Counted from the first letter of the stretch, positions 1 to 7,904 are shown. The stretch: 19,069 bases of DNA from Erythrobacter sp. CCH5-A1 (GCF_001557115.1 NZ_LSKQ01000001.1:1-19069); one strand, 5' to 3'. A program made the numbers and translations. The notes: generated by a model from the sequence alone, not told the origin.

Positions 1-20
1 CATGGCTGATCCTCTCTTCC
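1..20 (-). promoter_or_regulatory. Ribosome binding site and start codon of a leftward gene beyond the left edge
   Basis: On the minus strand an ATG occupies positions 3-1, preceded by AGAGGA with a 6-nt spacer (positions 15-10). This is as good a ribosome binding site as those of the confirmed genes here. Only the start codon lies in the window, so the product is unknown. The region upstream of it (to about 110) carries the same 41-bp element and a second block that also precede the TonB-dependent receptor at 12170. This suggests the gene belongs to the same regulon and may itself be a receptor or another pathway gene. Confidence 0.55.
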
Positions 21-40
21 CAGGAGATATTGTGTAGTTC

Positions 41-57
41 ATGCCGTTTGGCGGCAT
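41..57. repeat. Short GC-rich inverted repeat in the leader of the left-edge gene
   Basis: ATGCCG, a 5-nt loop, then CGGCAT: a perfect 6-bp stem. It lies between the 41-bp element (69-109) and the start codon at position 3. It overlaps the 14-bp block TTTGGCGGCATTTG (47-60), which recurs upstream of the receptor gene at 12198-12211 with one mismatch. It could be a leader hairpin or a protein site; the sequence does not decide. Confidence 0.4.
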
Positions 58-68
58 TTGAGGGCCGT

Positions 69-109
69 CGTCCAATTCAATTCGCTGCAGAACTATTCCT
101 GCTGCTCAT
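69..109 (-). promoter_or_regulatory. 41-bp upstream element, copy A
   Basis: On the plus strand it starts CGTCCAATTCAAT and ends with CTATTCC...CTCAT. It matches copy B (6186-6226) at 33 of 41 positions and copy C (12230-12270) at 34 of 41, with no gaps; 28 positions are identical in all three. It lies 65 nt upstream of the start codon at position 3 and 76 nt past the stop of the short-chain dehydrogenase. Placement upstream of a leftward start in every case, with conserved blocks at each end and a variable middle, fits an operator or activator site. No clear sigma-70 hexamer pair could be assigned within it. Confidence 0.65.
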
Positions 110-185
110 CGATATCTGGCGGCGGCACGACGCCATCGGCAGCCCGACGGCCGCTCAAAAATATCATGGTAATTCATTGGGTTGA

Positions 186-1088
186 TTACGCTCTCAGCGC
201 CCGTTCTACCGCCTCAAGGCTGTCATTCAGCCCGAGCGGGTGCTCGGCATCCGTGAAGTCGACAATTCTACCCCAGTGCCGGGCGACATCATCGAGCGTG
301 AACGCCCTGTCCGCTCCGAAGGCGTGCCCAAGCGCGCGCTCCCACCTAAGCTTGGCGATATAGCCGGCTCCAACTTCAAAAAGCCCTTTGGTTTCGCTGC
401 AATTCTCGTGCGCAAGCCAACCGACCAATGGACTGATCGCTTCCGCTCTGAGATTGGCGAGAAACTCTTGTGGAAAGGCGGTCGCGGTCATACGCGATGC
501 GGCGATTGGGGCGATCGTATTAACCTGGATGTTTCTGGACCGCCCCTCCTCCGCCAGCGCGTTCGCAAGCCCCAATATTCCGAGCTTGGCTGCGGCATAG
601 TTGGCCTGACCGAAGTTGCCGTAGATTGCGGCTGCAGACGTGGTCATGACGATGCGGCCATAGCCCTTGTCGCGCAGTATCGGCCATGCTGCCTGCGTCA
701 CTGCCCGCGTCCCATTCAGATGGACCCGCTGAAGCAGTGTCCAGTCTTCGTCGGTCATTTTGTGGAAGCTCACATCGCGCAGGATGCCGGCATTGTTGAT
801 GACGACGTCAACGGTTCCGAAGTTGTCAAGCGCGGCTTGGATGATCAGCGCGCCCTCCTCGACCGACGCATAATTTGCCACCGCCTGACCGCCCGTGGCT
901 CGAATTTCGTCGACCACATTGTCAGCGGCTGTGGAGCAGCTGCCGCTCCCTTTCTCGTCGCCACCCAGATCATTCACCACCACCTTGGCTCCGCGCCCGC
1001 CAAACATCAGCGCGTACTGGCGCCCAAGTCCGCCTCCGGCTCCGGTCACAACCACTACCCTGCCATCGAAACGAAGCTCTTCGTCCAT
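186..1088 (-). CDS. Short-chain dehydrogenase, MFE-2-like 3-hydroxyacyl-CoA dehydrogenase
   Basis: An NAD(P)-dependent short-chain dehydrogenase of 300 residues. TGAGGGLG at residues 15-22 is the dinucleotide-binding loop, with Asp40 at the end of beta-2 favouring NAD+. NNAG is at 98-101 and the catalytic residues are Ser151, Tyr164 and Lys168 (YAAAK). The VVVNDLGG stretch and the longer C-terminal part resemble the (3R)-hydroxyacyl-CoA dehydrogenase domain of peroxisomal multifunctional enzyme 2 and its bacterial relatives in steroid and branched-acyl degradation. The likely role is oxidising a 3-hydroxyacyl-CoA before thiolysis. The frame is open upstream to 1121, but the ATG at 1088 starts right before the Rossmann fold and has AGAGG upstream. 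It is the last complete gene of cluster 1, 105 nt after the acyl-CoA dehydrogenase. Family is certain; the exact substrate is inferred. Confidence 0.9.
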   Translation of the reverse strand: MDEELRFDGRVVVVTGAGGGLGRQYALMFGGRGAKVVVNDLGGDEKGSGSCSTAADNVVDEIRATGGQAVANYASVEEGALIIQAALDNFGTVDVVINNAGILRDVSFHKMTDEDWTLLQRVHLNGTRAVTQAAWPILRDKGYGRIVMTTSAAAIYGNFGQANYAAAKLGILGLANALAEEGRSRNIQVNTIAPIAASRMTATAFPQEFLANLRAEAISPLVGWLAHENCSETKGLFEVGAGYIAKLRWERALGHAFGADRAFTLDDVARHWGRIVDFTDAEHPLGLNDSLEAVERALRA

Positions 1089-1193
1089 CGCTTGTCTGCC
1101 TCTTTTACCTGAGCGACGCATCTGCGCATTTGATCCTGTGCGAGTCAGGCACGCGGCTCCATTTCCGTCGACGCTGTCGTTTTCGTCTGAGCC

Positions 1194-2339
1194 TTACCGA
1201 AAGGCTTGAATGCCGGTCAGGGCGCGCGAAACAACAAGCTTTTGAATCTCCGTCGTGCCATCGGGGATGGGGCAAATGATCGCCTCACGCACCAGCCGCT
1301 CGACGATGAATTCGCGGGTGACGCCGTTGCCGCCATGGATCTGAAGCGCATCGCGCGTCGCTTCGATCGCCATTTCGGTGGCGTACCACTTGGCCATCGA
1401 GCATTCCGTCTCTGCGCGCGTGCCCGCCTGGACGAGGGATATTGCCCGGTGCGTCAACAGACGGGCTGCGTCGATCTTGGTCGCCATGATGGCGATCTTG
1501 TCGGCGATCAGCTGATGGCCGGCGATCTTCTTGCCATGCTGCGCGCGATCGCGAGCGTACGCGATCGCCTCATCCATTGCTCGCCGTGCGATGCCGATAC
1601 TCCACATCGCCATATGGCAGCGGGCAATCTCGAACACTTGCAACGTATTGCGCAATCCATCGCCGACCCGGCCGATCGTGTTTGCCACCGGTACGCGGCA
1701 TTCGGTCAGGAATATCTGTGCAGTCGATTGGCCGTTGAGCGCCATCTTCTGGATATCGCGCACCTCATACTCACTCTCGTCACGATCGACCAGGATGTGA
1801 GTGACTTCATTTTCGCCAGTCTTGCACGTACAGATGAAGATGTCCGAGTAGGCTCCGTTGGTGATCCAGGTCTTTTCGCCATTGATGACCCAGAAATCGC
1901 CGTCTCGTACGGCGCGTGTCTTGATGGCGGCGACGTCCGAGCCGACATCGGGCTCCGAGATGCCGAGCGAAACGAACTTCTCGGCCGCGACGAGGTCGGC
2001 AAGATAGCGTTGCTTGATCGTCTCCGGGGCGAAGCGGCGGATGAGTTCTGCGCCAACCGCGTTGATGAAGCCGGGTATGGCCACATCGAGCGAGGAATAG
2101 GCGATCTCCTCGAAAATGAGCAGATGAGTGAGCCATCCCATATCAAGCCCGCCCCATTGCTCCTGATGCGGTGCGGTAATATGGCCATAGCCGGTCAGTG
2201 CTTGAGTCCATTCCTTCATGAGCGGTTTGGGGATGAATCGCTCCCCATGCCGGCGGATTTCCGGCTCAAGCTTGTTGTCGAGAAAGCGGCGGACGGTTTC
2301 CACCGCCATGCGTTGTTCATCGGACAGCTCAAAGTTCAT
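1194..2339 (-). CDS. Acyl-CoA dehydrogenase
   Basis: An FAD-dependent acyl-CoA dehydrogenase of 381 residues, normal for the family, which introduces the alpha-beta double bond in an acyl-CoA and passes electrons to ETF. It begins MNFELSDEQR. The FAD/substrate signature GISEPDVGSD lies at 126-135, WVINGEKTWITN at 150-161, and the C-terminal DGTTEIQKLVVSR motif at about 360-372. In that last motif the catalytic glutamate of medium-chain-type enzymes (EGTxxIQR) is an aspartate, Asp360. The alternative glutamate position of isovaleryl-CoA dehydrogenase appears to be Ala239 in my hand alignment. The open frame extends to 2561, but the ATG at 2339 matches the family start, and the extension overlaps the thiolase gene. 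It follows the thiolase by 37 nt. The class is certain; the exact acyl chain is unknown. Confidence 0.94.
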   Translation of the reverse strand: MNFELSDEQRMAVETVRRFLDNKLEPEIRRHGERFIPKPLMKEWTQALTGYGHITAPHQEQWGGLDMGWLTHLLIFEEIAYSSLDVAIPGFINAVGAELIRRFAPETIKQRYLADLVAAEKFVSLGISEPDVGSDVAAIKTRAVRDGDFWVINGEKTWITNGAYSDIFICTCKTGENEVTHILVDRDESEYEVRDIQKMALNGQSTAQIFLTECRVPVANTIGRVGDGLRNTLQVFEIARCHMAMWSIGIARRAMDEAIAYARDRAQHGKKIAGHQLIADKIAIMATKIDAARLLTHRAISLVQAGTRAETECSMAKWYATEMAIEATRDALQIHGGNGVTREFIVERLVREAIICPIPDGTTEIQKLVVSRALTGIQAFR

Positions 2340-2376
2340 ATCGTGACCCCGTGTTTCCCTAGGCGCGCTCTGACAA

Positions 2377-3627
2377 CTACCGGCCCAGGATCGTGACGGC
2401 GACCACCGCCTCTTCCACCCCGATGACACCTCCGCCGTTCTGCGCGATCGCGAACCGGGCATTCGGAACCTGTCGATCTTCCGCCTCGCCGCGCAATTGC
2501 AGCGCAAGCTCGTAGATTTGGCCGAGCCCGGTGGCGCCGATCGGATGTCCCTTGCATTCAAGCCCGCCCGACGTGTTTACCGGAATACGCCCACCCAGCG
2601 CCGTCTCACCGCGCTCTGCCGCGAGTCCGCCCTCGCCAGGCGGCGTCAGGCCGAGCGCCTCGATTTCAATGATCTCGCCAACCGCCGTGGCGTCATGCAC
2701 CTCCGCGACGCCAATATCTTCTGGCCCCACGCCGGCCATCGCATAGGCCCGGTTCGCCGCAAGGCGGCTGACATGGTGGTCATAATCAAAGGGATCGCGC
2801 GCGGCGCCGGTTTGCAGCACAGACGCCAGGATTCTTAGCGCCCTGTCCGGGGCTGCCGACAGTTTGCGCCGACCGGCTTCGCTGCAGATGATCGCAGCGG
2901 CGGCGCCGTCGCTGATCGGGGAGCACATCGGCAGTGTGAACGGGTAAACGATCGGAGGCGCAGCGAGTACACTTTCGACGGTATATGGGAGGCGATACTG
3001 GGCAAGCAGATTGCGCGTCGAATGCATGTGATTTTTCGCCGAGACGGCCGCGATTTGCGCTTGCGTCGAGCCGTAGGTCTTCATGTGCGCGCGTGCCATC
3101 GCGGCGTATACATCCATGAAAACGCTGTAAGGCTGACTCGATGTCGTTCCTTCCGGAACATCGACGCCATTGCCCATGGCCAGCAGCTGCGCGCGGCCCG
3201 ACTCGGTTTCATGCACGTCCCAAGCGCCATCGAATGCACTGAACATGAGCGCCTTGTCGGGCGAGTACATCTTCTCCGCGCCGAGCGCGAGTACGACATC
3301 CGCTGCCCCCGATCGAACATAGGCGGCGGCCATGTGCAAGGCCGTGGAAGCCGTCGCACATGCGTTTTCGACATTCACCACGGGAACGCTTGAGATGCCC
3401 ATCGCTCGCGCCACGATTTCGCCGCGGATCATGTCCTGGCCCTCCATATGCCCCTGGACGCAATTGCCGAAGAAGATGGCTTCGACATCGCCGGCGGTGC
3501 ATCCTGCGTCGGAAAAGGCCTGCGACGAAGCTTCGGCGCAGAGCATTTTCAGGCTCTTGTCGAACTGTTTTCCGAACGGGGTCATCCCAACCCCCATGAC
3601 GAATATGTCGGTCATTCGTTGATCCAT
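2377..3627 (-). CDS. Thiolase family protein, SCP-x type
   Basis: A thiolase-fold acyl-CoA acyltransferase of 416 residues that would cleave a 3-ketoacyl-CoA with CoA. The nucleophile is Cys90 in VENACATAS. The general-base histidines are in AEVHDA (about 311) and GHPIGATG (about 361). The terminal GGG motif is AQNGGG, without the second cysteine of classical thiolases, as in the sterol-carrier-protein-x class that acts on branched or steroid-side-chain acyl-CoAs. No SCP2 domain is fused. ATG at 3627 is used here; a second ATG at 3615 (MTDIF) has better spacing from GGA and may be the true start. It lies 31 nt after the hydratase homologue and 37 nt before the acyl-CoA dehydrogenase. The class is secure; branched-chain specificity is inferred. 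Confidence 0.92.
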   Translation of the reverse strand: MDQRMTDIFVMGVGMTPFGKQFDKSLKMLCAEASSQAFSDAGCTAGDVEAIFFGNCVQGHMEGQDMIRGEIVARAMGISSVPVVNVENACATASTALHMAAAYVRSGAADVVLALGAEKMYSPDKALMFSAFDGAWDVHETESGRAQLLAMGNGVDVPEGTTSSQPYSVFMDVYAAMARAHMKTYGSTQAQIAAVSAKNHMHSTRNLLAQYRLPYTVESVLAAPPIVYPFTLPMCSPISDGAAAAIICSEAGRRKLSAAPDRALRILASVLQTGAARDPFDYDHHVSRLAANRAYAMAGVGPEDIGVAEVHDATAVGEIIEIEALGLTPPGEGGLAAERGETALGGRIPVNTSGGLECKGHPIGATGLGQIYELALQLRGEAEDRQVPNARFAIAQNGGGVIGVEEAVVAVTILGR

Positions 3628-3658
3628 TCTTCCAATGTGTTCCGCATCCGATCAGGTC

Positions 3659-4453
3659 TCACCGGTCGGAAAAATCGGGCTTCCGCTTCTCCCGGAATGC
3701 CGCCAGTCCTTCGACAATGTCGTTGGACAAGGCGTAAGCAGCCATGGCTTCGAGTTCCTGACGCAGCCCGACTTCGAGCGAGCTATCCTGCGCAGCGCGG
3801 ACTAGCTGCTTCATGTAGGCGAGCCCTGGCCGGCTCTTTTCTGCAAGAGATTCTACCAGCGCTTGCGCTGCCGCAATGAGATCCTCGGGAGCAACCAGTT
3901 GGGTCACGAGTCCGGCTTCCTTCATCTCGGCAGCCGAGATGGTCCCGCCGGTCATCATCAGATGTTTCGCACGCGCTTCGCCGATCTTCCTAGGGAGTCG
4001 AACCGACCCTCCACCGCCGGGCAACAGGCCGTAATTTGCATGGGCGTCGCCAAATCTGGCCGGGTGCGCGGCAATGACGAGATCACAGCACAACACCAGT
4101 TCCAAGCCGCCGGCGAGCGTAAGGCCGTTGACCGCCGCAATTATCGGAAGGCGCGACGTCTCGATCCTGTTAAAAGCCTGACCGAGCCGCGGCAGAAACA
4201 GATTTAAGCGTTCGGCGAGAGTTTGTCCGCCTGTTCCATCGCCAATTGCGAGCAGATCCGCGCCAGCGCAAAACGCCCGTCCGGCGCCGGTAAGAATGCA
4301 AGCGCGCACCGTCGCATCTGCTTCCGCTGCCTCGATCGCTGCGGCTAGTTCCTCGGCCAAAGCCAACGACAGACTGTTCAACGCTGCCGGCCGGTTGAGG
4401 GTCACCCAAAGCGCTGGGCCGCGTTGCTCAACCAGGATGTATTCATAATCCAT
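3659..4453 (-). CDS. Enoyl-CoA hydratase/isomerase (crotonase) family protein
   Basis: A crotonase-fold protein of 264 residues. The first oxyanion-hole segment is GRAFCAGADL (59-68). The second is the glycine-rich stretch from Asn109 through AGGLEL to Asp124. Glu118 matches the first catalytic glutamate of classical enoyl-CoA hydratase. The second glutamate position, in the FGxPE-type segment, reads FGDAHANYGLLPG, placing His138 where Glu is expected. It may therefore be a hydratase with altered chemistry, an isomerase or another crotonase activity. The ATG at 4453 has GGGAGA upstream. The gene sits 66 nt after the acyl-CoA synthetase and 31 nt before the thiolase, which supports a role in beta-oxidation of the same acyl-CoA. 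Confidence 0.9.
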   Translation of the reverse strand: MDYEYILVEQRGPALWVTLNRPAALNSLSLALAEELAAAIEAAEADATVRACILTGAGRAFCAGADLLAIGDGTGGQTLAERLNLFLPRLGQAFNRIETSRLPIIAAVNGLTLAGGLELVLCCDLVIAAHPARFGDAHANYGLLPGGGGSVRLPRKIGEARAKHLMMTGGTISAAEMKEAGLVTQLVAPEDLIAAAQALVESLAEKSRPGLAYMKQLVRAAQDSSLEVGLRQELEAMAAYALSNDIVEGLAAFREKRKPDFSDR

Positions 4454-4519
4454 TGCAGTCTCCCGCGCGCCGGCAGGCGGTCACCGGAATAGAGGATGTG
4501 GCTAGGATGGCTGCGTCGG

Positions 4520-6064
4520 TCATGCCCCCGAAATGCGCCGGTCCTGGCCCGCCCAATAGGGCTCTCGAAGCTTTGAACGAAGCACCTTTCCGACATTGCT
4601 CAACGGCAGTGGCTCGGCGGTAAAAACGACCTTGCTTGGCTTTTTTGCGGAGCCCAGACGCTGGCGCACCAAATCTATTATCTCGGTCTCCGTGATTTGT
4701 GCTCCGGGCTTGACACGCACCATTGCAAGCGGCGTTTCACCCCATTTTTCATGGGGCACGCCAAAGACCGCGACCTCGAGTACACCGGGATGGTCGGCAA
4801 TTACGTTTTCGATTTCGGTGGGATAGATATTGAAGCCGCCTGACACGATCATGTCGTTGTTGCGATCGAGCAGATACAAAAATCCGTTTGTGTCGATCAT
4901 GCCGACATCGCCGGTTTTGACCCAGCCATCTTCCATGCGCCGGGCGGTTTCCTCCGGATCGTTCCAGAATTCCTCCATCTGGCCATTTTCGAACCGTGCG
5001 ACGATCTCGCCGGGCTCGTTTGGTCCCAGCACCTTTCCGTCCTCGTTACGGATTTCGATATCGGCGCCGCTCATGGGACGTCCGACCGCCCGAATTGGGG
5101 CAGAACCTTCAAATTCGCCGAACCACTCGTTGGGCCCCATAGACGCGATGGGCAGGATTTCGGTCTGTCCATAGCCCGAATGAAGAACATGATTCCCGAA
5201 TATCTGGCACGACTTGCGAAGCGTCGGCTCGGAGATCGGCGCTGAAGCACTCAGCAGAAACTTCAAATTCGGAAAGTGGCGGCCATATGCCCCGTCGTGA
5301 TGCACTATGGCATTGAGCATGGTGGGGGCTACAAAGGCATGGCTGATCCGTTCCTGCTCGAGAGTGTCAAGAAAGGACGCTGGATCGAAGCCGTCCATCA
5401 TCACGTTGCGGGCGCCGCAATACCAGGCCGGCACGAACAGGAAGCCCGATGCATGGGACAACGGGCCGACATGCAGAATGGCATCCCCTGGAGCCACTTG
5501 GGGGCCGATGCTCAAAAATGCGGCGGAGATCGTCATCCATGAACGGTGCCGATAGGCAACGCCCTTGGGTTTGCCCGTCGTGCCGCCGGTGTGGCGGATG
5601 ACACAATAGTCCTCCGGCGCGACGACGGGATCGGGATCCCGGTCCGAGGCTGTCGCCAACCAATTCTCATAGTTGTGATCGCGGATAATGATCCGCTCAA
5701 GCGTCGGAGCTTGGGCATCCAGCCCCGCCAACTCCGAAGCCAATGCCTCATCGACCAGCGCCAACCGAGATCCGGTACTCGCGATCATATGGGCGTGCGC
5801 TTCACATCGGTTGCGCGCATAGAGAGGAACACGCGTATAGTTTCCAATGGCAGCCGCCAGTATGATGTCGGCGGCCTCGATGGAGTTCTTCTCCAGCGTA
5901 GCAATCCGGTCACCCGGTTGAAGGCCGCACTCCGCAAGAGCATTTGCGAGCTTCACGCCGCGCAACCAGGCTTCCGAGAAAGTCAACCGCCTGTGGCCGT
6001 GAACGAGAGCCTCTTGCTGGGCGAAATAACGTGCGGCGCGACGTATTTGCGTACGGACGTCCAT
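4520..6064 (-). CDS. AMP-dependent acyl-CoA synthetase
   Basis: An ANL-superfamily adenylating enzyme of 514 residues that activates a carboxylic acid to its CoA thioester through an acyl-AMP. The phosphate-binding loop HTGGTTGKPKG is at 158-168, GYGQTE at 297-302, TGD at 384-386, and the hinge region DRNNDMIVSGG starts at 400. The C-terminal catalytic lysine is Lys493 (SNVGKVLR). The frame is open to 6184, but the ATG at 6064 has GAGGAG eight bases upstream and fits the family N-terminus. It follows the alcohol dehydrogenase after 129 nt that include element copy B, so it may have its own promoter. By position it would take the acid made by the aldehyde dehydrogenase. The substrate cannot be read from the sequence. 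Confidence 0.94.
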   Translation of the reverse strand: MDVRTQIRRAARYFAQQEALVHGHRRLTFSEAWLRGVKLANALAECGLQPGDRIATLEKNSIEAADIILAAAIGNYTRVPLYARNRCEAHAHMIASTGSRLALVDEALASELAGLDAQAPTLERIIIRDHNYENWLATASDRDPDPVVAPEDYCVIRHTGGTTGKPKGVAYRHRSWMTISAAFLSIGPQVAPGDAILHVGPLSHASGFLFVPAWYCGARNVMMDGFDPASFLDTLEQERISHAFVAPTMLNAIVHHDGAYGRHFPNLKFLLSASAPISEPTLRKSCQIFGNHVLHSGYGQTEILPIASMGPNEWFGEFEGSAPIRAVGRPMSGADIEIRNEDGKVLGPNEPGEIVARFENGQMEEFWNDPEETARRMEDGWVKTGDVGMIDTNGFLYLLDRNNDMIVSGGFNIYPTEIENVIADHPGVLEVAVFGVPHEKWGETPLAMVRVKPGAQITETEIIDLVRQRLGSAKKPSKVVFTAEPLPLSNVGKVLRSKLREPYWAGQDRRISGA

Positions 6065-6185
6065 CAGCCGCGCTCCTCTAAGGCGCTCGCCCACAATGGC
6101 GCAGTCGACACATAATAAACTGACATGCGATAGGCCTCTCCGGACTTCTTTTCGTAAGCATCTGTGTCTGCAGCATTGATCCAAT

Positions 6186-6226
6186 CGTCCAATTCAATAT
6201 TCTGCGATGCTATTCTTGCTGCTCAT
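6186..6226 (-). promoter_or_regulatory. 41-bp upstream element, copy B
   Basis: Same element as at 69-109 and 12230-12270. The first 13 plus-strand bases (CGTCCAATTCAAT) are identical and the CTATTC and CTCAT blocks are conserved. Here it overlaps the last codons and stop of the alcohol dehydrogenase gene, which therefore encodes a short tail from it (MSSKNSIAEY). It lies 121 nt upstream of the acyl-CoA synthetase start, about twice the distance seen for copies A and C. The 14-bp companion block of A and C was not found here. Confidence 0.6.
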
Positions 6227-7828
6227 ATTATCGTGCCGGATCATGTCGGCGGCTTTCTCGCCGATCATGATGCAGGTTGCATTGGTGTTGCCGTTGACGA
6301 CTGATGGCATGATCGAGGCATCGGCCACGCGGATATTTGCGAGGCCGTGAACGCGCAGGCGGTTGTCGACCACCGCCATCTCGTCGGTGCCCATCTTGCA
6401 TGTTCCCACCGGATGATAAGCATGATTGGCTTCTGCCCGGATATAGGCGTCGATCTCTTCATCAGTTTCAAGGTAGCGGTCAGGATAGAGAGGCCGTTTC
6501 ATCATCGCCTTCATGCGATCCGAATGCAGGATCTCCTGCACGACACGGAAGGCATTGCGCAACGTCTTGAGGTCGTCGGGATGACTCAAGAGATTGAGGT
6601 CCACCTTGGGATCGGATTCGGGGTTTGAGTCATGTAAGGCAACCCAGCCGCGGCTCTTTGGGCGCCCAATATTGAGAATGATCGTATAGCCCCATTTCGT
6701 CATCAGCTTGTAGTCGCGCGCATGGTCGCGATAGGCGAGCGGCACGACATGGACCTGGCAGTCCGCCCGGTTCTGCCCCGGCGCGGATCGCAAGAAACCG
6801 CCTGCAGCCGTGGGCGGCGATGCCAGCCAGCTTTTCCTTTGCGTGAGATACTGGAATAGGTCTCGCACGGTCTTGAGCGCGCCAACGACATTGAGTGCGA
6901 TCCCGAGCCGCTTCTTCGACTGGTAGACCAGCATCAGGTCAGGATGGTCGTGAAGATTCTGGCCGACACCGGGAATATCATGAATCACTTCGATTCCATG
7001 CTTCTCCAACTCATCACGCGGTCCGATACCGGAAAGCATCAACAGTTGGGGCGAATTATAGGCGCCGCCGCTGACAATGACTTCCTTTTCGCACGGGATC
7101 GTCTTCAACTGCCCGTCCTGGGAATACTCGACTGCCACCGCGCGGTTGCCCTCAAACCTGATACGATGGACGCGGGCATGTACTTCGACGCGGAGGTTGC
7201 CGCGCCTGCCCATCACCGGATCAAGGTAACACGCCTTCACGCTGGCGCGCTTCCCGTCCTTCACGGTAAACTGATAGATGCCGACACCTTCCTGGCTGGC
7301 ACCATTGAAGTCCGGATTGGCTGGATGGTCCAGTCCAGTCGCCGCCTCGATGAAAGCATCATAGACATCGAATTCGCGCTTGCCGTTGGATACGTGAAGC
7401 GGTCCCGACGAGCCGTGAAACTCATCCTCACCGCGCTCATTATTCTCAGCCTTGCGGAAATAGGGCAGGACATCGTTGTAACCCCAGCCGTCGTTGCCGA
7501 GTTCGGCCCAGTGGTCGAAATCCGACCGGTCGCCGCGGATATAGACCATCCCGTTCATACCGCTCGATCCACCCAGCATCTTCCCGCGCGGATTGTAGAG
7601 GCGGCGGTCGTTGAGCGCCTTTGAAGGGTCGGTGTTGAACCGCCAGTTGAGCGTATTGATCCGATAGTCTTGGATCAGCGCCGCAAAAGCGCCGGGCGTG
7701 GACACAAGCGGCGAGGTGCCTGGGCCGCCTGCCTCGAGCAGGCAAACGGTGACATCGGGGTCCTCGGACAACCGGCTGGCGATAACGCCGCCCGACGACC
7801 CACCTCCAATAATTACATAGTCAGCCAT
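6194..7828 (-). CDS. GMC-family FAD-dependent alcohol dehydrogenase
   Basis: A glucose-methanol-choline oxidoreductase of 544 residues that oxidises an alcohol to an aldehyde using bound FAD. The dinucleotide loop GGGSSGG is at 8-14 and the acidic ribose-binding residue is Glu32 (LLEAGG). GMC signature 1 is at 81-99 (RGKMLGGSSG onward) and signature 2 at 253-270 (SGGAYNSPQLL onward). The catalytic pair is His472 (YHPVGTCKMG) and the Asn near 514 (GNTNA). There is no signal peptide, so it is cytoplasmic or membrane-associated. It resembles choline dehydrogenase, AlkJ and polyethylene glycol dehydrogenase more than secreted oxidases. The start has AAGGGAAG upstream. It follows the aldehyde dehydrogenase by 76 nt, giving an alcohol-aldehyde-acid module. 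Its last ten residues come from element copy B. Confidence 0.94.
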   Translation of the reverse strand: MADYVIIGGGSSGGVIASRLSEDPDVTVCLLEAGGPGTSPLVSTPGAFAALIQDYRINTLNWRFNTDPSKALNDRRLYNPRGKMLGGSSGMNGMVYIRGDRSDFDHWAELGNDGWGYNDVLPYFRKAENNERGEDEFHGSSGPLHVSNGKREFDVYDAFIEAATGLDHPANPDFNGASQEGVGIYQFTVKDGKRASVKACYLDPVMGRRGNLRVEVHARVHRIRFEGNRAVAVEYSQDGQLKTIPCEKEVIVSGGAYNSPQLLMLSGIGPRDELEKHGIEVIHDIPGVGQNLHDHPDLMLVYQSKKRLGIALNVVGALKTVRDLFQYLTQRKSWLASPPTAAGGFLRSAPGQNRADCQVHVVPLAYRDHARDYKLMTKWGYTIILNIGRPKSRGWVALHDSNPESDPKVDLNLLSHPDDLKTLRNAFRVVQEILHSDRMKAMMKRPLYPDRYLETDEEIDAYIRAEANHAYHPVGTCKMGTDEMAVVDNRLRVHGLANIRVADASIMPSVVNGNTNATCIMIGEKAADMIRHDNMSSKNSIAEY

Positions 7829-7851
7829 TTGCTTCCCTTGTCATTCGACCC

Positions 7852-7887
7852 ATGCTGGCGACCCGGCGTCATGCAACATGCCAGCAT
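7852..7887. repeat. Intergenic inverted repeat between aldehyde and alcohol dehydrogenase genes
   Basis: ATGCTGGC (7852-7859) and its exact complement GCCAGCAT (7880-7887) flank a 20-nt loop. It lies in the 76-nt gap between the two dehydrogenase genes. No T run follows on the minus strand, so it is not a typical terminator. It could be an mRNA processing or stability hairpin within the operon transcript. Confidence 0.4.
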
Positions 7888-7904
7888 CAACCGCCGCAGC
7901 CACG

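Noticed and set aside
1206..2396. Plus-strand open frame of 396 codons opposite the acyl-CoA dehydrogenase
   Set aside because: No recognisable motif, arginine- and aspartate-rich translation, and it lies exactly over a certain gene on the other strand.
2340..2561. Upstream extension of the acyl-CoA dehydrogenase frame into the thiolase gene
   Set aside because: The added 74 residues are low-complexity and overlap the thiolase 3' end; the family N-terminus matches the ATG at 2339.
6065..6184. Upstream extension of the acyl-CoA synthetase frame to 6184
   Set aside because: The extra 40 residues are cysteine- and arginine-rich and unlike the family, while the ATG at 6064 has an excellent GAGGAG site.
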